A stretch of DNA of 64,000 bases from Flavobacterium caeni (GCF_900101895.1 NZ_FMVF01000007.1:47006-111005), one strand, 5' to 3'; positions 17,503-26,057 are shown, counted from the stretch's first letter. The notes: generated by a model from the sequence alone, not told the origin. Numbers and translations: made by a program.

Positions 17503-19751
17503 AAATCCATCCGACGCACCAACATAACGGGATTTCCGCAGTGGCGTTTGGGTGTATCTGCTGTTTTTTTCTGCTGTTTTCTTTTTTCGCAACCGCCCAG
17601 GATACACAAACCAAGCGGCCCAAGGTAGGGTTGGTGCTCAGCGGCGGCGGCGCCAAGGGTTTTGCGCACATCGGCGTGCTCAAGGTGCTCGAGGAAGCGG
17701 GCGTGCAAGTCGACTACATTGGCGGGACGAGCATGGGTGCCATCATCGGCGGATTGTATGCCTCGGGCTACAACGCCAAACAAATCGACTCGATTTTTAC
17801 CGATACCGACTTCGATGCGCTCTTGAGCGACTTTATCCCGCGTACGTCAAAGAATTTTTACGAAAAGCGCAACGACGAGATGTATGCCTTTACGCTGCCG
17901 TTCAACAAAATGCGCATTGGCATCCCGACGGCGATCTCGCGCGGCATGTACAACTACAATTTGCTCAACAAACTCACGGCCAACGTGCGGCATGTGCGCG
18001 ACTTCAACCAATTGCCGATTCCGTTTTTGTGCGTGGCCACCGATGTCGAAACCGGCGAAGAAGTGCTGCTCAACAAAGGCTATCTCGCGCAGGCGTTGTT
18101 GGCCAGCGGCGCTTTCCCGACGTTGTTCTCCCCGGTTGAGGTCGATGGCAGATGGCTGGTAGACGGCGGGGTGACCAACAATTTCCCGGTAGAGGAAATC
18201 AAGAAATTGGGTGCCGACATCATCATTGGTGTCGATGTGCAGGACGACCTCAAAGACCGCAAATCACTGCAGGACGCGACCAAGATACTCGGACAAATCT
18301 CGAACCTGCAAATGATCGAGCAGATGAAGGAGAAAATCAAGCTCACCGATATTTACCTGAAGCCCGACATCAACGATTACGGCGTGATTTCGTTCGATTT
18401 GGGGTCGGAGATTGTAAAAAAGGGCGAAGAAGCAGCCTATGCCGCCATCGACCAGATCAAGAAAATAGCGCAACCCGTCAAAGGCAAGCCAGCGATGTCG
18501 GTTTGTAAGGATACGCTCCACATCCGCAATATTTTGCTCAATCCGTTGGACAACTACACGCGGTCTTACGTGATCGGGAAGTTGCGTTTCAAGCAGGGCC
18601 AAAGCATCAGCTATGAGGATTTGCGCAACGGTATGGACAACATCACGGCCACGCAAAACTTTAGCGCGATAGGCTATTCGCTCGAAAAAGCAGACCAATC
18701 GGCAGAAGACGACCTGCATTTGCACTTGACCGAAAACCCGACGACTACCTTTCTCAAATTTGCGCTGCATTACGACGGACTCTACAAAAGCGCGGTATTG
18801 GTCAATGTGACGCAAAAGAAAACGCTGCTCAAGAACGACATCCTTTCGGCCGATTTGATTTTGGGCGACAACGTACGCTACAACTTTGATTACTACATCG
18901 ACAACGGATTTTACTGGAGTTATGGGTTCAAATCGCGGCTGAACCGTTTTGCGCGCAACGTAGAAACCGATTTTGACCAAGGCGAACTGCTCGCCCAACT
19001 CGCGCTCAAGAACATCAACATCCGTTTCTCGGACTTTACGAACCAATTGTACGCGCAAACCATATTTGCGCAAAAATTCTTGCTGGGCGTGGGCATCGAA
19101 CTCAAACATTTGAAAATCAGTTCCGAGACGCTCGAAAATGTAAAGCCCGTACTCGAAAACAGCGACTACGGCAGTGTTTTTGGTTACCTGAAATACGATT
19201 CGTTCGACAACAAATATTTTCCCGAAACAGGTTGGTACTTTTTGGGGGATTTCCAAAGTTACCTGTATTCGTCCGACTACAACAACATGTTCGAACGGTT
19301 CTCGATCGCCAAGGGCGACATTGGGTTTGCACGCCAGCTTTTTCGCAAGGCAACCGTCAAGATCCAGGCCGAGGCAGGGTTTGCGATTGGCGGGAAAAGT
19401 GCCGAATCGTTTGATTTTATCATCGGCGGTTATGGCTACAACATGACACACAATTTCCGTCATTTTTACGGGTACGATTTCCTGAGCATTGCAGGTGACA
19501 GCTACATCAAGTCGGCGTTGACGTTCGATTACGAGATCTTCAAGAAGCACCACGTTAACCTGTCGGCCAACATCGCCAACATCAAGGACAATTTGTTCGA
19601 AACCGCCGATTGGATCTCGCGCATCAGCCACACGGGTTACGCGGCGGGTTACGGCCTGGAAACCCTGGTGGGCCCCGTTGAACTCAAATATTCGTGGTCG
19701 CCCGAAGTCAACAAAGGCTTTTTCTGGATCAACGTCGGATTCTGGTTCTGA
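17499..19751 (+). CDS. Patatin-like phospholipase with POTRA and outer-membrane barrel
   Basis: A 750-residue exported protein. A signal peptide (about residues 1-34) is followed by a patatin domain with GGGAKG (49-54, oxyanion hole), GTSMG (76-80, nucleophile Ser78) and the DGG motif with Asp222. A POTRA-like region follows around residues 330-400 and a C-terminal half of amphipathic strands (for example FYWSYGFKSRLNRFARN), ending KGFFWINVGFWF, like BamA/Omp85 barrels. This is the type Vd (PlpD-like) autotransporter layout; whether the lipase is released or stays attached is unknown. ATGA overlap with uvrC suggests coupled translation. Confidence 0.9.
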   Translation: MKIHPTHQHNGISAVAFGCICCFFLLFSFFATAQDTQTKRPKVGLVLSGGGAKGFAHIGVLKVLEEAGVQVDYIGGTSMGAIIGGLYASGYNAKQIDSIFTDTDFDALLSDFIPRTSKNFYEKRNDEMYAFTLPFNKMRIGIPTAISRGMYNYNLLNKLTANVRHVRDFNQLPIPFLCVATDVETGEEVLLNKGYLAQALLASGAFPTLFSPVEVDGRWLVDGGVTNNFPVEEIKKLGADIIIGVDVQDDLKDRKSLQDATKILGQISNLQMIEQMKEKIKLTDIYLKPDINDYGVISFDLGSEIVKKGEEAAYAAIDQIKKIAQPVKGKPAMSVCKDTLHIRNILLNPLDNYTRSYVIGKLRFKQGQSISYEDLRNGMDNITATQNFSAIGYSLEKADQSAEDDLHLHLTENPTTTFLKFALHYDGLYKSAVLVNVTQKKTLLKNDILSADLILGDNVRYNFDYYIDNGFYWSYGFKSRLNRFARNVETDFDQGELLAQLALKNINIRFSDFTNQLYAQTIFAQKFLLGVGIELKHLKISSETLENVKPVLENSDYGSVFGYLKYDSFDNKYFPETGWYFLGDFQSYLYSSDYNNMFERFSIAKGDIGFARQLFRKATVKIQAEAGFAIGGKSAESFDFIIGGYGYNMTHNFRHFYGYDFLSIAGDSYIKSALTFDYEIFKKHHVNLSANIANIKDNLFETADWISRISHTGYAAGYGLETLVGPVELKYSWSPEVNKGFFWINVGFWF

Positions 19752-19764
19752 CGTTTCTTAAAAA

Positions 19765-19796
19765 TTGGCGAGTTTATCCAAAAAACAATATATTTG
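19765..19796 (+). promoter_or_regulatory. Promoter of the amino-acid permease gene
   Basis: TTG (19765-19767), 21 bases, TATATTTG (19789-19796), then the ATG 26 bases later at 19822. Confidence 0.75.
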
Positions 19797-19821
19797 GAAC
19801 TTTAACACCAATTTAACCCAT

Positions 19822-21459
19822 ATGTCTATTTGGAGAAGAAAACCGCTCGACCTGTTGCTCGCCGAAGCTTCAGAATCTGAAAAAGGATTAAAGAAAACAC
19901 TGTCAGCCACTGGTCTTGTGGCGCTTGGCGTGGGGGCGATCATCGGCGCCGGTTTGTTTTCGATTACCGGTTTGGCTGCGGCCACCAACGCAGGTCCGGC
20001 CATTACGATTTCGTTTGTGGTAGCGGCTGTGGGCTGTATTTTTGCGGGTCTTTGCTATGCGGAGTTTTCTTCGATGATCCCTGTGGCCGGTAGCGCCTAC
20101 ACCTATTCGTTTGCCACCATGGGCGAGTTCATCGCCTGGATCATCGGTTGGGACTTGGTGTTGGAGTATGCCGTGGGCGCCGCAACGGTATCGATCAGTT
20201 GGTCGCGGTACCTGGGTAAATTCCTGGGCAATTACGGCATCCATATTCCTGAACAGTTTACGTTGTCGCCATTCGAAGGCGGCATCATCAACATTCCCGC
20301 GGTTTTTATCGTGATGCTGATGTCGCTCATCTTGATGCGCGGTACCAAGGAATCGGCCTTTGTCAATGGTGTCATTGTCTTGCTCAAGGTATCGGTGGTG
20401 TTGATTTTCATTGCGGTGGGTTGGCAGTTTATCCGACCTGAAAACTACAGTCCGTACGTCCCTGAAAACACAGGAACTTTCGGAGAATTCGGTTTCTCGG
20501 GCATCATCCGCGCCGCGGCCATCGTGTTCTTCGCTTATATTGGATTCGATGCCGTTTCGACGGCGGCCCAGGAAGCCAAGAACCCCAAACGCGACATGCC
20601 CATCGGGATTTTGTTGTCGCTTGGAATTTGTACGTTGTTGTACGTTTTGTTCGCACACGTCATGACGGGTGTGGTCAATTACCAGGCCTTTGCCGGGAAA
20701 GACGGCATCGCGCCAGTGGCCGTGGCCGTAGAAGCGATGGGGCATCCCGATGCGTCGGGCATGATAACGCCTGAGTATCCGTGGCTCAACAACGCGATTT
20801 TGCTGGCCATTTTGGGCGGTTATGCCTCGGTAATCCTCGTGATGCTGATGGGCCAAAGCCGTGTATTCTTCTCGATGAGTAAGGATGGTTTGATGCCAAA
20901 AGTGTTCTCGGAAGTACATCCGAAGTTCCGTACGCCGGCCAAAAACAACTTGTTGTTCATGGTGCTCGTGAGTTTGTTCGCGGCCTTTGTCCCGGCACGT
21001 GTCGTGGGCGAGATGACCAGCATCGGGACGTTGTTTGCGTTCATTCTGGTGTGCATCGGCGTGATGATCATGCGTTCGAAAATGCCCGAGGCGCCGCGTG
21101 CGTTCCGTACACCATTGGTTCCGTTGGTTCCAATTTTGGGCATCTTTGTGTGTTTGTTCATGATGGTGTTTTTGCCGCTCGATACCTGGATCCGTTTGAT
21201 CGTTTGGATGATGATCGGATTTGACTTGTATTTGTTCTACGGCATGAAAAATAGCGTGCAAAATAGCGAAGGATTCAGTTTGTCGAACTACCGTACGGTG
21301 GCATCTTATGGATTTGGAATGGTGGTGGCGCTCGTTGTCGTGGCCGTTATCCACCACGCCGATGAAACGATAGACGACCACTTCCTGTATTATTTCTCGC
21401 TGGCGTTTGCGGCGGTTCACGCAATGATTTACGCTTACAGCTACAAAAAAGTGCGATAG
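19822..21459 (+). CDS. APC-family amino-acid permease (cationic amino-acid transporter type)
   Basis: A 545-residue inner-membrane protein with 12 or more hydrophobic segments. The start at 19822 (MSIWRRKPLDLLLAEASES) follows a good promoter; an in-frame ATG at 19765 lies within that promoter. The first transmembrane segment has GVGAIIGAGLFSITG, the unwound substrate-binding glycine motif of APC transporters, and VFFAYIGFDAVSTAAQEAKNPKRDMP is typical of the cationic amino-acid (CAT/YfnA) group. The substrate is not defined by sequence. It stands alone with its own promoter and terminator. Confidence 0.92.
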   Translation: MSIWRRKPLDLLLAEASESEKGLKKTLSATGLVALGVGAIIGAGLFSITGLAAATNAGPAITISFVVAAVGCIFAGLCYAEFSSMIPVAGSAYTYSFATMGEFIAWIIGWDLVLEYAVGAATVSISWSRYLGKFLGNYGIHIPEQFTLSPFEGGIINIPAVFIVMLMSLILMRGTKESAFVNGVIVLLKVSVVLIFIAVGWQFIRPENYSPYVPENTGTFGEFGFSGIIRAAAIVFFAYIGFDAVSTAAQEAKNPKRDMPIGILLSLGICTLLYVLFAHVMTGVVNYQAFAGKDGIAPVAVAVEAMGHPDASGMITPEYPWLNNAILLAILGGYASVILVMLMGQSRVFFSMSKDGLMPKVFSEVHPKFRTPAKNNLLFMVLVSLFAAFVPARVVGEMTSIGTLFAFILVCIGVMIMRSKMPEAPRAFRTPLVPLVPILGIFVCLFMMVFLPLDTWIRLIVWMMIGFDLYLFYGMKNSVQNSEGFSLSNYRTVASYGFGMVVALVVVAVIHHADETIDDHFLYYFSLAFAAVHAMIYAYSYKKVR

Positions 21460-21477
21460 CATTCGCACGAGCGATAG

Positions 21478-21518
21478 AAATCCCAAATTCCGGTCTTCGG
21501 TGTTTGGGATTTTTTTAT
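21478..21518 (+). terminator. Terminator of the permease gene
   Basis: Arms AAATCCCAAA (21478-21487) and TTTGGGATTT (21503-21512) enclose a CCGGTCTTCGG inner stem-loop; a T run follows. Confidence 0.88.
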
Positions 21519-21564
21519 TCGGATTCCACATCCGCCGCTTGTTTTTTTTCCGATATTTGTAGGT

Positions 21565-21630
21565 ATGAAACCTTTTTGGACCGGTTTATTGTCGCATCTC
21601 AAATTCCTGATCAAACGGAATCCCGAGTGA
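21565..21630 (+). CDS. Possible 21-residue peptide
   Basis: A short ORF between the permease terminator and hmgA starts ATG at 21565, nine bases after GATATTTG (21553-21560, a near -7), and ends in TGA at 21628. The peptide begins MKPFWTGLLSHLKFL and ends with the basic KRNPE, so it is amphipathic and cationic. No homologue is known to me. It may be a real small membrane peptide or chance; the AT-rich repeat following it at 21635 separates it from hmgA. Confidence 0.25.
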   Translation: MKPFWTGLLSHLKFLIKRNPE

Positions 21631-21634
21631 GTCC

Positions 21635-21669
21635 TCAATTATTAATTATTCATTGTTAATTACTAATTG
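21635..21669. repeat. AATTATTAATT-word repeat
   Basis: An AT-only stretch with repeated AATTA/TTAATT words (CAATTATTAATTATTC, then TTAATTACTAATTG) with partial dyad symmetry, ending eight bases before the hmgA start. Similar low-complexity words occur as intergenic elements in related bacteria as far as I recall. The rest of the 21460-21677 gap holds the terminator and the small ORF above. Confidence 0.55.
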
Positions 21670-21677
21670 ATCAAATT

Positions 21678-22835
21678 ATGCCCATATATCACAAATTGGG
21701 GAACTTTCCCCAAAAGCGTCACGTAACGTTCGACAAACCGGGCGGCGGCTATTACTACGAACAATTGTTCGGTACCGAAGGATTCCACGGCCATTCGTCG
21801 CTTTCGTACCACGTGCACCGTCCGACACAGGTCAAGGAGATTGTTAAGTCCTATTCGGTCGAACCCAAAATCGCCATCGGCAAGAACATCAAGGCGTTGT
21901 TGCTCAAAGGCTTTGAGCTCAAACCCGCGCCCGATTTTCTCGAGAGCCGCAAAGCCATGCTCGTCAACAGTGATTGTGTCATCGGACTGGCCGCACCGCA
22001 GGAATCGTTGCGCAATTATTTCTACAAAAATGCCGATTCCGATGAAATGCTGTTCATCCACAAAGGAAAAGGAACGCTGCGCACCATGCTTGGCAACATT
22101 GATTTCGAGTACGGCGATTATTTGATCATTCCGCGCGGGATGATTTACCAGATCGATTTCGAGACCTCCGACAACCGATTGTTTTACGTCGAATCGCATG
22201 CGCCGTTCTATACGCCCAAACGCTACAAGAACGCGTCGGGGCAGTTGCTCGAACATTCGCCGTTTTGCGAGCGCGATTTCAAATTGCCGTCGGTACTTGA
22301 GACCCATGACGAGAAAGGCGATTTCCTGATCAAGATCAAAAAGGAGAACATGATCCATGAGGTGGTTTATGCCACGCATCCGTTTGATGTGATCGGTTGG
22401 GACGGCTACAATTTCCCTTATGGTTTCTCGATCCACAATTTTGAACCGATTACGGGTCGTGTGCACCAACCGCCGCCCGTGCACCAAACTTTCGAGACGT
22501 CGACTTTTGTGGTGTGTTCGTTCTGTCCGCGGTTGTACGACTATCATCCGCAGGCCGTTCCCGCGCCTTACAACCACTCGAACATCGACAGTGATGAAGT
22601 ACTGTATTACGTCGATGGCGATTTCATGAGCCGCAACAACATCGAGGTAGGGCACATCACATTGCATCCGAAAGGCATTCCGCATGGTCCCGCACCGGGT
22701 GCTATGGAACGCAGCATCGGCCAAAAAGAAACCGAAGAACTCGCCGTCATGGTCGACACCTTCAAACCGCTGATGGTGACCGAAGAGGCCATGGGGCTCG
22801 ATGACGGACAATACTACAAATCATGGACAGAGTAA
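21678..22835 (+). CDS. hmgA: Homogentisate 1,2-dioxygenase
   Basis: Opens the ring of homogentisate to maleylacetoacetate in tyrosine and phenylalanine breakdown, using non-heme Fe(II). The 385-residue product has the family start (PIYHKLGNFPQKRHVTF), the double-cupin fold, and likely iron ligands His300 and an acidic residue at 306-307 in PYNHSNIDSDE, plus His336 in GIPHGPAP. It is shorter than the mammalian and proteobacterial enzymes (about 430-445), as is usual in Bacteroidota. hppD, the preceding step in the pathway, lies 51 bases downstream, so the two are likely one operon. Confidence 0.93.
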   Translation: MPIYHKLGNFPQKRHVTFDKPGGGYYYEQLFGTEGFHGHSSLSYHVHRPTQVKEIVKSYSVEPKIAIGKNIKALLLKGFELKPAPDFLESRKAMLVNSDCVIGLAAPQESLRNYFYKNADSDEMLFIHKGKGTLRTMLGNIDFEYGDYLIIPRGMIYQIDFETSDNRLFYVESHAPFYTPKRYKNASGQLLEHSPFCERDFKLPSVLETHDEKGDFLIKIKKENMIHEVVYATHPFDVIGWDGYNFPYGFSIHNFEPITGRVHQPPPVHQTFETSTFVVCSFCPRLYDYHPQAVPAPYNHSNIDSDEVLYYVDGDFMSRNNIEVGHITLHPKGIPHGPAPGAMERSIGQKETEELAVMVDTFKPLMVTEEAMGLDDGQYYKSWTE

Positions 22836-22886
22836 ACAACAAACTTTCAGGAGATCCGACCGCAATTCACACACAACAATAAAATT

Positions 22887-24050
22887 ATGTCACAAGAAAT
22901 AAAATCCGTTGAATACGGACTCGAAAAAATATTCGAAGGCGCACAAGACTTCTTGCCGCTTCTCGGAACAGATTATGTAGAATTTTATGTAGGCAACGCC
23001 AAGCAGGCGGCGCATTTCTACAAAACCGCGTTCGGCTTCCAGTCGTTGGCCTACGCCGGATTGGAAACGGGCGTTCGCGACCGCGCGTCGTATGTGCTCA
23101 AGCAAGACAAAATCCGGCTGGTACTCACTACCGCGCTGAACAGCGAATCGGTCATCGGCGAACACGTCAAGAAACACGGCGACGGCGTCAAGGTCATTGC
23201 GCTTTGGGTAGAAGACGCACGTTCGGCCTTTGAAGAAACCACCAAGCGAGGCGCAAAGCCGTATCTGGAACCGGTTGTCGAAAAAGACGAAAATGGCGAA
23301 GTGGTGCGTGCCGGAATCTATGGCGCTTATGGTGAAACCGTATTTATTTTTGTCGAACGCAAAAATTACAACGGCATTTTCCTGCCAGGCTATGCAGAAT
23401 GGAAATCAGATTACGCTCCGGCGCCTGTTGGCTTGAAGTACATCGACCACATGGTGGGGAATACAGGCTGGAACCGAATGAACGAAGCGGTAAAATGGTT
23501 CGAAGACGTGATGGGATTCGTCAATTTCCTTTCGTTCGACGACAAGCAGATCACCACAGAATACTCTGCGTTGATGTCAAAGGTGATGAGCAACGGGAAC
23601 GGGAGGATTAAGTTCCCGATCAACGAGCCTGCCAACGGGAAAAAGCGTTCCCAGATTGAAGAATATTTGGATTTCTACGAGGACGAGGGCGTGCAGCACA
23701 TTGCCGTGGCCACCGACGACATCATCAAAACCGTGGCCGACATGCGTTCGCGCGGGGTCGAATTCTTGTCTACGCCGCCGCAGGCCTATTACGATGCAAT
23801 CCCGGAGCGACTCAAGGACCACATGAGCAAATTCAAGGAAGACATCCATGAGCTGCAAAAACTGGGCATCATGATCGACGCCGACGAGGAAGGCTATCTG
23901 CTTCAGATATTTACCAAGCCGGTAGAAGACCGTCCGACGTTGTTTTTCGAAATCATACAGCGTATGGGCGCCCGCGGATTCGGTGCCGGAAACTTTAAGG
24001 CGTTGTTCGAATCGATCGAACGTGAACAGGAATTACGCGGTACATTGTAA
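22887..24050 (+). CDS. hppD: 4-hydroxyphenylpyruvate dioxygenase
   Basis: Converts 4-hydroxyphenylpyruvate to homogentisate with Fe(II) and oxygen. The 387-residue product has two vicinal-oxygen-chelate domains (about residues 25-160 and 180-345). The facial triad is visible as His188 (YIDHMVGN), His271 (GVQHIAVATDD) and Glu355 (LFFEIIQRMG), and the C-terminal helix GFGAGNFKALFESIEREQ that gates the active site is intact. Its product is the substrate of HmgA, encoded just upstream. Confidence 0.97.
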   Translation: MSQEIKSVEYGLEKIFEGAQDFLPLLGTDYVEFYVGNAKQAAHFYKTAFGFQSLAYAGLETGVRDRASYVLKQDKIRLVLTTALNSESVIGEHVKKHGDGVKVIALWVEDARSAFEETTKRGAKPYLEPVVEKDENGEVVRAGIYGAYGETVFIFVERKNYNGIFLPGYAEWKSDYAPAPVGLKYIDHMVGNTGWNRMNEAVKWFEDVMGFVNFLSFDDKQITTEYSALMSKVMSNGNGRIKFPINEPANGKKRSQIEEYLDFYEDEGVQHIAVATDDIIKTVADMRSRGVEFLSTPPQAYYDAIPERLKDHMSKFKEDIHELQKLGIMIDADEEGYLLQIFTKPVEDRPTLFFEIIQRMGARGFGAGNFKALFESIEREQELRGTL

Positions 24051-24093
24051 AAGCACATCAAAATTACGATAATGAAAATTTTGCACCTTGTTT

Positions 24094-24110
24094 TTGTGAT
24101 AATTTCACAA
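24094..24110. promoter_or_regulatory. Palindrome TTGTGA-N5-TCACAA
   Basis: A perfect 6+6 inverted repeat with a five-base spacer (TTGTGATAATTTCACAA), 44 bases after the hppD stop and 50 bases before the next -7 element. It resembles a CRP/FNR-type site but has five instead of six bases between TGTGA and TCACA. No T run follows, so it is not an obvious terminator. Confidence 0.4.
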
Positions 24111-24159
24111 AACTTGTGTTAAAGTCGATTTTTCGTAAAAATAATGCAATTTATTGACC

Positions 24160-24287
24160 TACCTTTGCCATGCAAAAAAAGGGGGAGTGGTTTCCTCCGA
24201 TTTTTATGTAAATTTTTCATAATTTATAGTTTTTTGGTTGGTTAATAGCATAAAAACCCGGTCATTAATTTGATTGGGTTTTTTTGT
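24160..24287 (+). ncRNA. Candidate short transcript with a 13-codon ORF
   Basis: TACCTTTG (24160-24167) matches the -7 consensus and is followed two bases later by ATG CAA AAA AAG (24170), a 13-residue ORF (MQKKGEWFPPIFM, stop at 24209-24211). The ORF contains a hairpin GGGGGA/TCCTCC with a T-rich tail. A second hairpin, AAAACCC (24253-24259)/GGGTTTT (24276-24282), with a T run ends the unit before the promoter of the DUF3108 gene. It could be a leader-peptide transcript, a small RNA, or chance. No -33 TTG is seen at the proper distance. Confidence 0.35.
24253..24287 (+). terminator. Terminator upstream of the DUF3108 gene
   Basis: AAAACCC and GGGTTTT arms with a 16-base loop followed by T residues. 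Confidence 0.65.
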
Positions 24288-24300
24288 TTTGGTACCTTTG
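24270..24300 (+). promoter_or_regulatory. Promoter of DUF3108 and tryptophan dioxygenase genes
   Basis: TTG (24270-24272), 20 bases, TACCTTTG (24293-24300). It overlaps the terminator hairpin at 24253-24287. The ATG follows at 24339. Confidence 0.65.
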
Positions 24301-24338
24301 GAATAAAAATTGCGTAGCCGGCCCAAAAACCGAAAAGA

Positions 24339-25121
24339 ATGAAGAAATTATTGGTATTGCTGCTCATTGTTTCGACTTTCGGATTCAGTAGCAGCCAAAA
24401 AGAACGCGCGTTCGATGTAGGCGAATGGTTCAAGTTCAGGGTGCATTATGGCCTTATCAACGCCGGGTATGCCACACTTGAAGTGCAAGAGGCCACGCGC
24501 AACAACAAAAAAGTGTACCACGCCGTCGGCAGAGGTTATACCACGGGGATGTCGCGTTTTTTCTTCAAGGTAGAAGACAATTACGAAAGTTATTTTGACA
24601 AAGAAACCGGAAAGCCCTACCAGTTCGTTCGCAAGATCGACGAAGGTGGATACACCAAAAATCAGGAAGGCTTTTTCGATCAAACGAACAACCGTGTCCG
24701 CGTCAAGGACCACAAACGCAAAAGCGAGGCGACCTTTGTCGTGACCGAAAACGTGCAGGATGTAGTGTCTACATTTTACTACCTGCGCAACTATCCCGAG
24801 ATCGACCGGATGAAGGTTGGCGAGTCGGTTTTGGTCGATATGTTTTTTGACGACGAGATCATCAAATTCAAGTTAAAGTTCATCGGCAACGAGGATATTA
24901 AGACTAAATTTGGCACCGTTCCGTGCATGGTATTCCGCCCGCTGGTCCAGTCGGGGCGCGTGTTCAAGGAGCAGGAAAGCCTTACCGTTTGGATATCGGA
25001 CGACGACAACAAGATTCCCGTCAGCATCAAGGCAAGCTTGGCGGTGGGATCACTCAAAGCCGATATCGACGGCGTGAAGGGATTGAAATATCCGCTCAAA
25101 ATAAAAGCAAAACAGCAATGA
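24339..25121 (+). CDS. DUF3108 exported protein
   Basis: A 260-residue protein with a signal peptide (MKKLLVLLLIVSTFGFSSS). The mature part matches the DUF3108 family: FDVGEWFKFRVHYGLINAGYATLEV at the start, then YESYFDKETGKPYQFVRKIDEGGY and the LTVWISDDDNKIPVSIKASLAVGSLKADI end. The fold is beta-rich and periplasmic; the function is unknown. Its stop overlaps the start of the tryptophan 2,3-dioxygenase gene (ATGA), an arrangement that implies co-translation but gives no obvious functional link. Confidence 0.88.
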   Translation: MKKLLVLLLIVSTFGFSSSQKERAFDVGEWFKFRVHYGLINAGYATLEVQEATRNNKKVYHAVGRGYTTGMSRFFFKVEDNYESYFDKETGKPYQFVRKIDEGGYTKNQEGFFDQTNNRVRVKDHKRKSEATFVVTENVQDVVSTFYYLRNYPEIDRMKVGESVLVDMFFDDEIIKFKLKFIGNEDIKTKFGTVPCMVFRPLVQSGRVFKEQESLTVWISDDDNKIPVSIKASLAVGSLKADIDGVKGLKYPLKIKAKQQ

Positions 25122-26050
25122 GCCTGACAAACGAAACAACATCTATACTGGCAGAACTCGACGAAAAATTCGCGGCGATCGGCCAAAAAACAGACACCCA
25201 TCTCGAAGGCCTTTTGTGGGCCAAACCAATCACTTATTGGGATTACATCCAAACCGATGCGCTCCTGAACCTGCAAACCCAACGCACGACGTTGCCCGAT
25301 GAAATGGTGTTCATCATGTACCACCAGGTCAACGAACTGTTGTTCAAGATGGTATTGTGGGAAATCAACCAGGTGTGTCACCATCCCAAGCCATCGACCG
25401 ACTTCTTTACCGAAAGATTGCGTCGCATCAGCCGGTACTTTGACATGCTCACGACCTCGTTCGACATCATGGGCGATGGCATGGAAGTGGCGCAATACAT
25501 GAAATTCCGCAATACGCTCACGCCGGCTTCGGGATTCCAAAGCGCGCAGTACCGCCTGATCGAATTTGCATCGACCGATTTGATCAATTTGATCGATTAC
25601 CGTTTTCGCGCCACGATCGACCGCGACACGCCCTATGAACATGCACTCGAACATTTGTATTGGCAGGCCGCGGGCAAGGACCACAAAACGGGTGAAAAAT
25701 CATACCTGCTGGCGGAATTCGAACGCAAGTACAAGGCCTTGTTCCTGCGCGAGATGGAGGCCTACAACACCATCAATCTTTGGCGCAAGTTCAAGGAACT
25801 TCCAGAAGAAGACCAGCAAAACCCGGCGTTGGTCGCCGCCATGCGCCACTACGACCACACCGTCAACGTGACCTGGGTCATGGGTCATTTGAACGCCGCA
25901 CGCAAATACATCGACTCGGGACAAGGCGTTGCCGAAGCCACGGGCGGTAGCGACTGGAAAAAATACATGCATCCCAAATACCAGCGCAGGATTTTCTTTC
26001 CTGCCTTGTGGAGCGAAGAAGAACTCAAGAACTGGGGACAGGAACAGTAA
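25118..26050 (+). CDS. Tryptophan 2,3-dioxygenase
   Basis: Heme enzyme that opens tryptophan to N-formylkynurenine, the first step of the kynurenine pathway. The 310-residue product begins MSLTNETTSILAELDEKF at 25118. Family segments are THLEGLLWAKPITYWDYIQTD, MYHQVNELLFKMVLWEI, SGFQSAQYRLIEF and near the C-terminus EATGGSDWKKYMHP. It overlaps the upstream DUF3108 gene by four bases. No other kynurenine-pathway gene is in the window. It is near the tyrosine-degradation pair hmgA-hppD, suggesting an aromatic amino-acid catabolic neighbourhood. Confidence 0.95.
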   Translation: MSLTNETTSILAELDEKFAAIGQKTDTHLEGLLWAKPITYWDYIQTDALLNLQTQRTTLPDEMVFIMYHQVNELLFKMVLWEINQVCHHPKPSTDFFTERLRRISRYFDMLTTSFDIMGDGMEVAQYMKFRNTLTPASGFQSAQYRLIEFASTDLINLIDYRFRATIDRDTPYEHALEHLYWQAAGKDHKTGEKSYLLAEFERKYKALFLREMEAYNTINLWRKFKELPEEDQQNPALVAAMRHYDHTVNVTWVMGHLNAARKYIDSGQGVAEATGGSDWKKYMHPKYQRRIFFPALWSEEELKNWGQEQ

Positions 26051-26057
26051 CCGAAAA

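Noticed and set aside
18264..19631. Minus-strand ORF of 455 codons opposite the patatin gene
   Set aside because: Antisense shadow of a gene with clear motifs and a signal peptide; no motif in the shadow frame.
19903..21531. Minus-strand ORF of 542 codons opposite the permease
   Set aside because: Antisense frame, very rich in His, Arg, Gln and Asn, no recognisable domain.
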